The position numbers were made by a program, and so were the translations under genes. From Clusia tigrina (Eukaryota > Arthropoda > Insecta > Diptera > Clusiidae), in NCBI GenBank assembly GCA_920105625.2, contig CAKKTE020000119.1, positions 248,001-312,000 on the forward strand: 64,000 bases of DNA. The letters are read 5' to 3'. The notes below the pieces were generated by a model. It was not told where the DNA came from and did no database searches. It saw nothing but the letters and a program-made list of their open reading frames with translations. Shown here in pieces: positions 35,886 to 49,800 of this stretch. How positions within the stretch are numbered: position 1 is the first letter of the stretch; each line of letters starts with the position of its first letter.

Positions 35886-38800
35886 CGGACTTTTTACTGG
35901 AGCGTCATAAAAACTTGAAATTTTGTAACAATAAAGTACTCGAGCCTCTTGTCAATGTAAGTTATCGCTCAAAGCTATGCTACCCTTGAGTCCCAAAACA
36001 AACACTGACAAAACTTCAAATGGCGCTAACTTCTATACCGTACGTCCTACACCTATCAAAGTTTGCAACATACAAATGCTTGTAACTTTTTACTGGAGCG
36101 TCATAAAACCTTGAAATTTTGTAACAATAAAGTACTGGAGCCTCTTGTCAATTTGAGCTATCGCTCAAGGCTATGATACCCTTGAGTCCCAAATCAAACA
36201 CTGATAAAACTTCAAATGGCCCTAACTTCTATATGGTACATCCTACAGCTATCAAAGTTTGCAACATACAAATGCTTGTAACTTTTTACTGGAGCGTCAT
36301 AAAACCTTGAAATTTTGTAACAATAAAGTACTCGAGCCTCTTATCAATTTAAGCTATCGCTCAAAGCTATGCTACCCTTGAGTCCCAAATCAAACACTGA
36401 TAAAACTTCAAATGGCCCTAACTTCTATACGGTACGTCCTACACCGTAACAATAAAGTACTTGATCCTCTTGCCAATTTAAGCTATCGCTCAAAGCTATG
36501 CTACCCTTGAATCCCAAATTAAACACTGATAAAACTTCAAATGGCCCTAACTTCTATACGGTACGTCCTACACCTCTCAAAGTTGGCAACATAGAAATGC
36601 TTGTAACTTTTTACTGGAGCGTCATAATATCTTGCAGTTTTGTAACAATAAAGTCCTCGAGCCTCTTGTCAATTAAAGCTATCGCTCAAAGCTCAAAGCA
36701 AAGCGGACTTTTTACTGGAGCGTCATAAAACCTTGAAATTTTGTAACAATAAAGTACTCGAGCCTCTTGTCAATGTACGTTATTGCTAAAAGCTATGCTA
36801 CCCTTGAGTCCCAAAACAAACACTGACAAAACTTCAAATGGCCCGAACTTCTATACGGTACGTCCTACACCTATCAAAGTTTGCAACATACAAATGCTTG
36901 TAACTTTTTACTGGAACGTCATAAAACCTTGAAATTTTGTAACAATAAAGTATTCGAGCCTCTTGTCAATTTAAGCTATCGCTCAAGGCTATGATACCCT
37001 TGAGTCCCAAATCAAACACTGATAAAGCTTCAAATGGCCCTAACTTCCATAAGCTACGTCCTACACCTATCAAATTTTGCAACATACAAATGATTGTAGC
37101 TTTTTACTGGAGCGTCATAAAACGTTGAAATTTTGTAACAATAAAGTACTCGAGCCTCTTGTCAATTTAAGCTATCGCTCAAAGCTATGCTACCCTTGAG
37201 TCCCAAATCAAACATTGATAAAGCTTCAAATGGCCCTAACTTCTATACGGTACGTCCTACACCTATCAAAGTTTGCAACATACAAATTCTTGTAACTTTT
37301 TACTGGAGCGTCATAAAACCTTGAAATTTTGTAACAATAAAGTACTCGAGCCTCTTATCAATTTAAGATATCGCTCAAAGCTATGCTACACTTGAGTCCC
37401 AAATCAAACACTGATAAAACTTCAAATGGCCCTAACTTCTATACGGTACGTCCTACACCGTAACAATAAAGTACTTGATCCTCTTGTCAATTTAAGCTAT
37501 CGCTCAAAGCTATGCTACCCTTGAATCCCAAATTAAACACTGATAAAACTTCAAATGGCCCTAACTTCTATACGGTACGTCCTACACCTCTCAAAGTTTG
37601 CAACATAGAAATGCTTGTAACTTTTTACTGGAGCGTCATAAAACCTTGCAGTTTTGTAACAATAAAGTACTCGAGCCTCTTGTCAATTAAAGCTATCGCT
37701 CAAAGCTCAAAGCAAAGCGGACTTTTTACTGGAGCGTCATAAAACCTTGAAATTTTGTAACAATAAAGTACTCGAGCCTCTTGTCAATGTACGTTATTGC
37801 TAAAAGCTATGCTACCCTTGAGTCCCAAAACAAACACTGACAAAACTTCAAATGGCCCGAACTTCTATACGGTACGTCCTACACCTATCAAAGTTTGCAA
37901 CATACAAATGCTTGTAACTTTTTACTGGAGCGTCATAAAACCTTGAAATTTTGTAACAATAAAGTATTCGAGCCTCTTGTCAATTTAAGCTATCGCTCAA
38001 GGCTATGATACCCTTGAGTCGCAAATCAAACACTGATAAAACTTCAAATGGCCCTAACTTCTATATGGTACTTCCTTCAAAGTTTGCAACATACAAATGC
38101 TTGTAACTTTTTACTGGAGCGTCATAAAACTTTGAAATTTTGTAACAATAAAGTACTCGAGCCTCTTGTCAATTAAAGCTATCGCTCAAAGCTCAAAGCA
38201 AAGCGGACTTTTTACTGGAGCTTCATAAAAACTTGAAATTTTGTAACAATAAAGTACTCGAGCCTCTTGTCAATGTAAGTTATCGCTCAAAGCTATGCTA
38301 CCCTTGAGTCCCAAAACAAACACTGACAAAACTTCAAATGGCGCTAACTTCTATACCGTACGTCCTACACCTATCAAAGTTTGCAACATACAAATGCTTG
38401 CAACTTTTTACTGGAGCGTCATAAAACCTTGAAATTTTGTAACAATAAAGTACTGGAGCCTCTTGTCAATTTGAGCTATCGCTCAAGGCTATGATACCCT
38501 TGAGTCCCAAATCAAACACTGATAAAACTTCAAATGGCCCTAACTTCTATATGGTACATCCTACAGCTATCAAAGTTTGCAACATACAAATGCTTGTAAC
38601 TTTTTACTGGAGCGTCATAAAACCTTGAAATTTTGTAACAATAAAGTACTCGAGCCTCTTATCAATTTAAGCTATCGCTCAAAGCTATGCTACCCTTGAG
38701 TCCCAAATCAAACACTGATAAAACTTCAAATGGCCCTAACTTCTATACGGTACGTCCTACACCGTAACAATAAAGTACTTGATCCTCTTGCCAATTTAAG

Positions 38801-40240
38801 CTATCGCTCAAAGCTATGCTACCCTTGAATCCCAAATTAAACACTGATAAAACTTCAAATGGCCCTAACTTCTATACGGTACGTCCTACACCTCTCAAAG
38901 TTGGCAACATAGAAATGCTTGTAACTTTTTACTGGAGCGTCATAAAACCTTGCAGTTTTGTAACAATAAAGTCCTCGAGCCTCTTGTCAATTAAAGCTAT
39001 CGCGCAAAGCTCAAAGCAAAGCGGACTTTTTACTGGAGCGTCATAAAACCTTGAAATTTTGTAACAATAAAGTACTCGAGCCTCTTGTCAATGTACGTTA
39101 TTGCTAAAAGCTATGCTACCCTTGAGTCCCAAAACAAACACTGACAAAACTTCAAATGGCCCGAACTTCTATACGGTACGTCCTACACCTATCAAAGTTT
39201 GCAACATACAAATGCTTGTAACTTTTTACTGGAACGTCATAAAACCTTGAAATTTTGTAACAATAAAGTATTCGAGCCTCTTGTCAATTTAAGCTATCGC
39301 TCAAGGCTATGATACCCTTGAGTCCCAAATCAAACACTGATAAAGCTTCAAATGGCCCTAACTTCCATAAGCTACGTCCTACACCTATCAAATTTTGCAA
39401 CATACAAATGATTGTAGCTTTTTACTGGAGCGTCATAAAACGTTGAAATTTTGTAACAATAAAGTACTCGAGCCTCTTGTCAATTTAAGCTATCGCTCAA
39501 AGCTATGCTACCCTTGAGTCCCAAATCAAACATTGATAAAGCTTCAAATGGCCCTAACTTCTATACGGTACGTCCTACACCTATCAAAGTTTGCAACATA
39601 CAAATTCTTGTAACTTTTTACTGGAGCGTCATAAAACCTTGAAATTTTGTAACAATAAAGTACTCGAGCCTCTTATCAATTTAAGATATCGCTCAAAGCT
39701 ATGCTACACTTGAGTCCCAAATCAAACACTGATAAAACTTCAAATGGCCCTAACTTCTATACGGTACGTCCTACACCGTAACAATAAAGTACTTGATCCT
39801 CTTGTCAATTTAAGCTATCGCTCAAAGCTATGCTACCCTTGAATCCCAAATTAAACACTGATAAAACTTCAAATGGCCCTAACTTCTATACGGTACGTCC
39901 TACACCTCTCAAAGTTTGCAACATAGAAATGCTTGTAACTTTTTACTGGAGCGTCATAAAACCTTGCAGTTTTGTAACAATAAAGTACTCGAGCCTCTTG
40001 TCAATTAAAGCTATCGCTCAAAGCTCAAAGCAAAGCGGACTTTTTACTGGAGCGTCATAAAACCTTGAAATTTTGTAACAATAAAGTACTCGAGCCTCTT
40101 GTCAATGTACGTTATTGCTAAAAGCTATGCTACCCTTGAGTCCCAAAACAAACACTGACAAAACTTCAAATGGCCCGAACTTCTATACGGTACGTCCTAC
40201 ACCTATCAAAGTTTGCAACATACAAATGCTTGTAACTTTT
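35600..40240 (+). repeat. 2318-bp tandem duplication (two copies)
   Basis: Copy 1 is about 35600-37920 and copy 2 about 37920-40240. The 129-bp junctions (36446/38764 and 37460/39778) show the 2318-bp offset, and the rare GAGTCGCAAATC (about 35691/38016) and AAGTTGGCAACATAG (about 36581/38899) are shared. At the left end the offset is 2325 because copy 2 lost 7 bp in TACTTCCTTCAAAG (about 38070). The few substitutions I noticed include ATAATATC at about 36625, CTTCAT at about 38221, GCAAC at about 38400 and CGCGCAAAG at about 39001. Bounds are approximate. Confidence 0.9.
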
Positions 40241-41819
40241 TACTGGAACGTCATAAAACCTTGAAATTTTGTAACAATAAAGTATTCGAGCCTCTTGTCA
40301 ATTTAAGCTATCGCTCAAGGCTATGATACCCTTGAGTCCCAAATCAAACACTGATAAAACTTCAAATGGCCCTAACTTCTATATGGTACATCCTACACCT
40401 ATCAAAGTTTGCAACATACAAATGCTTGTAACTTTTTACTGGAGCGTCATAAAACTTTGAAATTTTGTAACAATAAAGTACTCGAGCCTCTTGTCAATTA
40501 AAGCTATCGCTCAAAGCTCAAAGCAAAGCGGACTTTTTACTGGAGCGTCATAAAACCTTGAAATTTTGTAACAATAAAGTACTCGAGCCTCTTGTCAATG
40601 TACGTTATCGCTCAAAGCTATGCTACCCTTGAGTCCCAAAACAAACACTGACAAAACTTCAAATGGCCCTAACTTCTATACGGTACGTCCTACACCTATC
40701 AAAGTTTGCAACATACAAATGCTTGTAACTTTTTACTGGAGCGTCATAAAACCTTGAAATTTTGTAACAATAAAGTATTCGAGCCTCTTGTCAATTTAAG
40801 CTATCGCTCAAGGCTATGATACCCTTGAGTCCCAAATCAAACACTGATAAAACTTCAAATGGCCCTAACTTCTATATGGTACTTCCTACACCTATCAAAG
40901 TTTGCAACATACAAATGCTTGTAACTTTTTACTGGAGCGTCATAAAACTTTGAAATTTTGTAACAATAAAGTACTCGAGCCTCTTGTCAATTAAAGCTAT
41001 CGCTCAAAGCTCAAAGCAAAGCGGACTTTTTACTGGAGCGTCGTAAAACCTTGAAATTTTGTAACAATAAAGTACTCGAGCCTCTTGTCAATGTAAGTTA
41101 TCGCTCAAAGCTATGCTACCCTTGAGTCCGAAAACAAACACTGACAAAACTTCAAATGGCGCTAACTTCTATACCGTACGTCCTACACCTATCAAAGTTT
41201 GCAACATACAAATGCTTGTAACTTTTTACTGGAGCGTCATAAAACCTTGAAATTTTGTAACAATAAAGTACTGGAGCCTCTTGTCAATTTGAGCTATCGC
41301 TCAAGGCTATGATACCCTTGAGTCCCAAATCAAACACTGATAAAACTTCAAATGGCCCTAACTTCTATATGGTACATCCTACAGCTATCAAAGTTTGCAA
41401 CATACAAATGCTTGTAACTTTTTACTGGAGCGTCATAAAACCTTGAAATTTTGTAACAATAAAGTACTCGAGCCTCTTGTCCATGTAAGTTATCGCTCAA
41501 AGCTATGCTACCCTTGAGTCCCAAAACAAACACTGACAAAACTTCAAATGGCCCTAACTTCTATACGGTACGTCCTACACCTATCAAAGTTTGCAACATA
41601 CAAATGCTTGTAACTTTTTACTGGAGCGTCATAAAACCTTGAAATTTTGTAACAATAAAGTACTGGAGCCTCTTGTCAATTTGAGCTATCGCTCAAGGCT
41701 ATGATACCCTTGAGTCCCAAATCAAACACTGATAAAACTTCAAATGGCCCTAACTTCTATATGGTACATCCTACAGCTATCAAAGTTTGCAACATACAAA
41801 TGCTTGTAACTTTTTACTG

Positions 41820-44800
41820 GAGCGTCATAAAACCTTGAAATTTTGTAACAATAAAGTACTCGAGCCTCTTATCAATTTAAGCTATCGCTCAAAGCTATGC
41901 TACCCTTGAGTCCCAAATCAAACACTGATAAAACTTCAAATGGCCCTAACTTCTATACGGTACGTCCTACACCGTAACAATAAAGTACTTGATCCTCTTG
42001 TCAATTTAAGCTATCGCTCAAAGCTATGCTACCCTTGAATCCCAAATTAAACACTGATAAAACTTCAAATGGCCCTAACTTCTATACGGTACGTCCTACA
42101 CCTCTCAAAGTTTGCAACATAGAAATGCTTGTAACTTTTTACTGGAGCGTCATAAAACCTTGTAGTTTTGTAACAATAAAGTCCTCGAGCCTCTTGTCAA
42201 TTAAAGCTATCGCTCAAAGCTCAAAGCAAAGCGGACTTTTTACTGGAGCGTCATAAAACCTTGAAATTTTGTAACAATAAAGTACTCGAGCCTCTTGTCA
42301 ATGTACGTTATCGCTAAAAGCTATGCTACCCCTGAGTCCCAAAACAAACACTGACAAAACTTCAAATGGCCCGAACTTCTATACGGTACGTCCTACACCT
42401 ATCAAAGTTTGCAACATACAAATGCTTGTAACTTTTTACTGGAACGTCATAAAACCTTGAAATTTTGTAACAATAAAGTATTCGAGCCTCTTGTCAATTT
42501 AAGCTATCGCTCAAGGCTACGATACCCTTGAGTCCCAAATCAAACACTGATAAAACTTCAAATGGCCCTAACTTCTATATGGTACATCCTACACCTATCA
42601 AAGTTTGCAACATACAAATGCTTGTAACTTTTTACTGGAGCGTCATAAAACTTTGAAATTTTGTAACAATAAAGTACTCGAGCCTCTTGTCAATGTAAGT
42701 TATCGCTCAAAGCTATGCTACCCTTGAGTCCCAAAACAAACACTGACAAAACTTCAAATGGCCCTAACTTCTATACGGTACGTCCTACACCTATCAAAGT
42801 TTGCAACATACAAATGCTTGTAACTTTTTACTGGAGCGTCATAAAGCCTTGAAATTTTGTAACAATAAAGTACTCGAGCCTCTTGTCAATTTAAGCTATC
42901 GCTCAAAGCTATGCTACCGTTGAGTCCCAAATCAAACACTGATAAAGCTTCAAATGGCCCTAACTTCCATAAGCTACGTCCTACACCTATCAAATTTTGC
43001 AACATACAAATGATTGTAGCTTTTTACTGGAGCGTCATAAAACGTTGAAATTTTGTAACAATAAAGTACTCGAGCCTCTTGTCAATTTAAGCTATCGCTC
43101 AAAGCTATGCTACCCTTGAGTCCCAAATCAAACATTGATAAAGCTTCAAATGGCCCTAACTTCTATACGGTACGTCCTACACCTATCAAAGTTTGCAACA
43201 TACAAATTCTTGTAACTTTTTACTGGAGCGTCATAAAACCTTGAAATTTTGTAACAATAAAGTACTCGAGCCTCTTATCAATTTAAGCTATCGCTCAAAG
43301 CTATGCTACCCTTGAGTCCCAAATCAAACACTGATAAAACTTCAAATGGCCCTAACTTCTATACGGTACGTCCTACACCGTAACAATAAAGTACTTGATC
43401 CTCTTGTCAATTTAAGCTATCGCTCAAAGCTATGCTACCCTTGAATCCCAAATTAAACACTGATAAAACTTCAAATGGCCCTAACTTCTATACGGTACGT
43501 CCTACACCTCTCAAAGTTTGCAACATAGAAATGCTTGTAACTTTTTGCTGGAGCGTCATAAAACCTTGCAGTTTTGTAACAATAAAGTACTCGAGCCTCT
43601 TGTCAATTAAAGCTATCGCTCAAAGCTCAAAGCAAAGCGGACTTTTTACTGGAGCGTCATAAAACCTTGAAATTTTGTAACAATAAAGTACTCGAGCCTC
43701 TTGTCAATGTACGTTATCGCTAAAAGCTATGCTACCCTTGAGTCCCAAAACAAACACTGACAAAACTTCAAATGGCCCGAACTTCTATACGGTACGTCCT
43801 ACACCTATCAAAGTTTGCAACATACAAATGCTTGTAACTTTTTACTGGAACGTCATAAAACCTTGAAATTTTGTAACAATAAAGTATTCGAGCCTCTTGT
43901 CAATTTAAGCTATCGCTCAAGGCTATGATACCCTTGAGTCCCAAATCAAACACTGATAAAACTTCAAATGGCCCTAACTTCTATATGGTACATCCTACAC
44001 CTATCAAAGTTTGCAACATACAAATGCTTGTAACTTTTTACTGGAGCGTCATAAAACTTTGAAATTTTGTAACAATAAAGTACTCGAGCCTCTTGTCAAT
44101 TAAAGCTATCGCTCAAAGCTCAAAGCAAAGCGGACTTTTTACTGGAGCGTCATAAAACCTTGAAATTTTGTAACAATAAAGTACTCGAGCCTCTTGTCAA
44201 TGTACGTTATCGCTCAAAGCTATGCTACCCTTGAGTCCCAAAACAAACACTGACAAAACTTCAAATGGCCCTAACTTCTATACGGTACGTCCTACACCTA
44301 TCAAAGTTTGCAACATACAATTGCTTGTAACTTTTTACTGGAGCGTCATAAAACCTTGAAATTTTGTAACAATAAAGTACTCGAGCCTCTTATCAATTTA
44401 AGCTATCGCTCAAAGCTATGCTACCCTTGAGTCCCAAATCAAACACTGATAAAACTTCAAATGGCCCTAACTTCTATACGGTACGTCCTACACCGTAACA
44501 ATAAAGTACTTGATCCTCTTGTCAATTTAAGCTATCGCTCAAAGCTATGCTACCCTTGAATCCCAAATTAAACACTGATAAAACTTCAAATGGCCCTAAC
44601 TTCTATACGGTACGTCCTACACCTCTCAAAGTTTGCAACATAGAAATGCTTGTAACTTTTTACTGGAGCGTCATAAAACCTTGCAGTTTTGTAACAATAA
44701 AGTCCTCGAGCCTCTTGTCAATTAAAGCTATCGCTCAAAGCTCAAAGCAAAGCGGACTTTTTACTGGAGCGTCATAAAACCTTGAAATTTTGTAACAATA

Positions 44801-46865
44801 AAGTACTCGAGCCTCTTGTCAATGTACGTTATCGCTAAAAGCTATGCTACCCCTGAGTCCCAAAACAAACACTGACAAAACTTCAAATGGCCCGAACTTC
44901 TATACGGTACGTCCTACACCTATCAAAGTTTGCAACATACAAATGCTTGTAACTTTTTACTGGAACGTCATAAAACCTTGAAATTTTGTAACAATAAAAT
45001 ATTCGAGCCTCTTGTCAATTTAAGCTATCGCTCAAGGCTATGATACCCTTGAGTCCCAAATCAAACACTGATAAAACTTCAAATGGCCCTAACTTCTATA
45101 TGGTACATCCTACACCTATCAAAGTTTGCAACATACAAATGCTTGTAACTTTTTACTGGAGCGTCATAAAACTTTGAAATTTTGTAACAATAAAGTACTC
45201 GAGCCTCTTGTCAATGTAAGTTATCGCTCAAAGCTATGCTACCCTTGAGTCCCAAAACAAACACTGACAAAACTTCAAATGGCCCTAACTTCTATACGGT
45301 ACGTCCTACACCTATCAAAGTTTGCAACATACAAATGCTTGTAACTTTTTACTGGAGCGTCATAAAGCCTTGAAATTTTGTAACAATAAAGTACTCGAGC
45401 CTCTTGTCAATTTAAGCTATCGCTCAAAGCTATGCTACCGTTGAGTCCCAAATCAAACACTGATAAAGCTTCAAATGGCCCTAACTTCCATAAGCTACGT
45501 CCTACACCTATCAAATTTTGCAACATACAAATGATTGTAGCTTTTTACTGGAGCGTCATAAAACGTTGAAATTTTGTAACAATAAAGTACTCGAGCCTCT
45601 TGTCAATTTAAGCTATCGCTCAAAGCTATGCTACCCTTGAGTCCCAAATCAAACATTGATAAAGCTTCAAATGGCCCTAACTTCTATACGGTACGTCCTA
45701 CACCTATCAAAGTTTGCAACATACAAATTCTTGTAACTTTTTACTGGAGCGTCATAAAACCTTGAAATTTTGTAACAATAAAGTACTCGAGCCTCTTATC
45801 AATTTAAGCTATCGCTCAAAGCTATGCTACCCTTGAGTCCCAAATCAAACACTGATAAAACTTCAAATGGCCCTAACTTCTATACGGTACGTCCTACACC
45901 GTAACAATAAAGTACTTGATCCTCTTGTCAATTTAAGCTATCGCTCAAAGCTATGCTACCCTTGAATCCCAAATTAAACACTGATAAAACTTCAAATGGC
46001 CCTAACTTCTATACGGTACGTCCTACACCTCTCAAAGTTTGCAACATAGAAATGCTTGTAACTTTTTGCTGGAGCGTCATAAAACCTTGCAGTTTTGTAA
46101 CAATAAAGTACTCGAGCCTCTTGTCAATTAAAGCTATCGCTCAAAGCTCAAAGCAAAGCGGACTTTTTACTGGAGCGTCATAAAACCTTGAAATTTTGTA
46201 ACAATAAAGTACTCGAGCCTCTTGTCAATGTACGTTATCGCTAAAAGCTATGCTACCCTTGAGTCCCAAAACAAACACTGACAAAACTTCAAATGGCCCG
46301 AACTTCTATACGGTACGTCCTACACCTATCAAAGTTTGCAACATACAAATGCTTGTAACTTTTTACTGGAACGTCATAAAACCTTGAAATTTTGTAACAA
46401 TAAAGTATTCGAGCCGCTTGTCAATTTAAGCTATCGCTCAAGGCTATGATACCCTTGAGTCCCAAATCAAACACTGATAAAACTTCAAATGGCCCTAACT
46501 TCTATATGGTACATCCTACACCTATCAAAGTTTGCAACATACAAATGCTTGTAACTTTTTACTGGAGCGTCATAAAACTTTGAAATTTTGTAACAATAAA
46601 GTACTCGAGCCTCTTGTCAATTAAAGCTATCGCTCAAAGCTCAAAGCAAAGCGGACTTTTTACTGGAGCGTCATAAAACCTTGAAATTTTGTAACAATAA
46701 AGTACTCGAGCCTCTTGTCAATGTACGTTATCGCTCAAAGCTATGCTACCCTTGAGTCCCAAAACAAACACTGACAAAACTTCAAATGGCCCTAACTTCT
46801 ATACGGTACGTCCTACACCTATCAAAGTTTGCAACATACAATTGCTTGTAACTTTTTACTGGAGC
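41820..46865 (+). repeat. 2521-bp tandem duplication (two copies)
   Basis: Copy 1 is about 41820-44340 and copy 2 about 44340-46865. Junctions 41974/44495 and 43380/45901 and the private TACAATTGCTTG (44321/46842) share the 2521-bp offset. Both copies carry CCCCTGAGTCCC and TTTTTGCTGGAGC. The differences I noticed are single bases: GGCTACGATACC at about 42520, CCTTGTAG at about 42162, AAAATATTCG at about 44997 and GAGCCGCTTG at about 46412. On these counts the copies would be above 99.5% identical, though I did not align every base. Confidence 0.9.
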
Positions 46866-49800
46866 GTCATAAAACCTTGAAATTTTGTAACAATAAAGTA
46901 TTCGAGCCTCTTGTCAATTTAAGCTATCGCTCAAGGCTATGATACCCTTGAGTCCCAAATCAAACACTGATAAAACTTCAAATGGCCCTAACTTCTATAT
47001 GGTACTTCCTACACCTATCAAAGTTTGCAACATACAAATGCTTGTAACTTTTTACTGGAGCGTCATAAAACTTTGAAATTTTGTAACAATAAAGTACTCT
47101 CGCCTCTTGTCAATTAAAGCTATCGCTCAAAGCTCAAAGCAAAGCGGACTTTTTACTGGAGCGTCATAAAAACTTGAAATTTTGTAACAATAAAGTACTC
47201 GAGCCTCTTGTCAATTTAAGCTATCGCTCAAAGCTATGCTACCGTTGAGTCCCAAATCAAACACTGATAAAGCTTCAAATGGCCCTAACTTCCATAAGCT
47301 ACGTCCTACACCTATCAAATTTTGCAACATACAAATGATTGTAGCTTTTTACTGGAGCGTCATAAAACGTTGAAATTTTGTAACAATAAAGTACTCGAGC
47401 CTCTTGTCAATTTAAGCTATCGCTCAAAGCTATGCTACCCTTGAGTCCCAAATCAAACATTGATAAAGCTTCAAATGGCCCTAACTTCTATACGGTACGT
47501 CCTACACCTATCAAAGTTTGCAACATACAAATTCTTGTAACTTTTTACTGGAGCGTCATAAAACCTTGAAATTTTGTAACAATAAAGTACTCGAGCCTCT
47601 TATCAATTTAAGCTATCGCTCAAAGCTATGCTACCCTTGAGTCCCAAATCAAACACTGATAAAACTTCAAATGGCCCTAACTTCTATACGGTACGTCCTA
47701 CACCGTAACAATAAAGTACTTGATCCTCTTGTCAATTTAAGCTATCGCTCAAAGCTATGCTACCCTTGAATCCCAAATTAAACACTGATAAAACTTCAAA
47801 TGGCCCTAACTTCTATACGGTACGTCCTACACCTCTCAAAGTTTGCAACATAGAAATGCTTGTACCTTTTTGCTGGAGCGTCATAAAACCTTGCAGTTTT
47901 GTAACAATAAAGTACTCGAGCCTCTTGTCAATTAAAGCTATCGCTCAAAGCTCAAAGCAAAGCGGACTTTTTACTGGAGCGTCATAAAACCTTGAAATTT
48001 TGTAACAATAAAGTACTCGAGCCTCTTGTCAATGTACGTTATCGCTAAAAGCTATGCTACCCTTGAGTCCCAAAACAAACACTGACAAAACTTCAAATGG
48101 CCCGAACTTCTATACGGTACGTCCTACACCTATCAAAGTTTGCAACATACAAATGCTTGTAACTTTTTACTGGAACGTCATAAAACCTTGAAATTTTGTA
48201 ACAATAAAGTATTCGAGCCTCTTGTCAATTTAAGCTATCGCTCAAGGCTATGATACCCTTGAGTCCCAAATCAAACACTGATAAAACTTCAAATGGCCCT
48301 AACTTCTATATGGTACATCCTACACCTATCAAAGTTTGCAACATACAAATGCTTGTAACTTTTTACTGGAGCGTCATAAAACTTTGAAATTTTGTAACAA
48401 TAAAGTACTCGAGCCTCTTGTCAATTAAAGCTATCGCTCAAAGCTCAAAGCAAAGCGGACTTTTTACTGGAGCGTCATAAAACCTTGAAATTTTGTAACA
48501 ATAAAGTACTCGAGCCTCTTGTCAATGTACGTTATCGCTCAAAGCTATGCTACCCTTGAGTCCCAAAACAAACACTGACAAAACTTCAAATGGCCCTAAC
48601 TTCTATACGGTACGTCCTACACCTATCAAAGTTTGCAACATACAAATGCTTGTAACTTTTTACTGGAGCGTCATAAAACCTTGAAATTTTGTAACAATAA
48701 AGTATTCGAGCCTCTTGTCAATTTAAGCTATCGCTCAAGGCTATGATACCCTTGAGTCCCAAATCAAACACTGATAAAACTTCAAATGGCCCTAACTTCT
48801 ATATGGTACTTCCTACACCTATCAAAGTTTGCAACATACAAATGCTTGTAACTTTTTACTGGAGCGTCATAAAACTTTGAAATTTTGTAACAATAAAGTA
48901 CTCGAGCCTCTTGTCAATTAAAGCTATCGCTCAAAGCTCAAAGCAAAGCGGCCTTTTTACTGGAGCGTCATAAAGCCTTGAAATTTTGTAACAATAAAGT
49001 ACTCGAGCCTCTTGTCAATTTAAGCTATCGCTCAAAGCTATGCTACCGTTGAGTCCCAAATCAAACACTGATAAAGCTTCAAATGGCCCTAACTTCCATA
49101 AGCTACGTCCTACACCTATCAAATTTTGCAACATACAAATGATTGTAGCTTTTTACTGGAGCGTCATAAAACGTTGAAATTTTGTAACAATAAAGTACTC
49201 GAGCCTCTTGTGAATTTAAGCTATCGCTCAAAGCTATGCTACCCTTGAGTCCCAAATCAAACATTGATAAAGCTTCAAATGGCCCTAACTTCTATACGGT
49301 ACGTCCTACACCTATCAAAGTTTGCAACATACAAATTCTTGTAACTTTTTACTGGAGCGTCATAAAACCTTGAAATTTTGTAACAATAAAGTACTCGAGC
49401 CTCTTATCAATTTAAGCTATCGCTCAAAGCTATGCTACCCTTGAGTCCCAAATCAAACACTGATAAAACTTCAAATGGCCCTAACTTCTATACGGTACGT
49501 CCTACACCGTAACAATAAAGTACTTGATCCTCTTGTCAATTTAAGCTATCGCTCAAAGCTATGCTACCCTTGAATCCCAAATTAAACACTGATTAAACTT
49601 CAAATGGCCCTAACTTCTATACGGTACGTCCTACACCTCTCAAAGTTTGCAACATAGAAATGCTTGTAACTTTTTACTGGAGCGTCATAAAACCTTGCAG
49701 TTTTGTAACAATAAAGTACTCGAGCCTCTTGTCAATTAAAGCTATCGCTCAAAGCTCAAAGCAAAGCGGACTTTTTACTGGAGCGTCATAAAACCTTGAA

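Noticed and set aside
16860..46865. Large block duplications as pure assembly error
   Set aside because: Copies differ by scattered single-base changes and defined indels, which argues for real paralogous blocks. An assembly artefact cannot be fully excluded without spanning reads, so I kept them as findings with that check.
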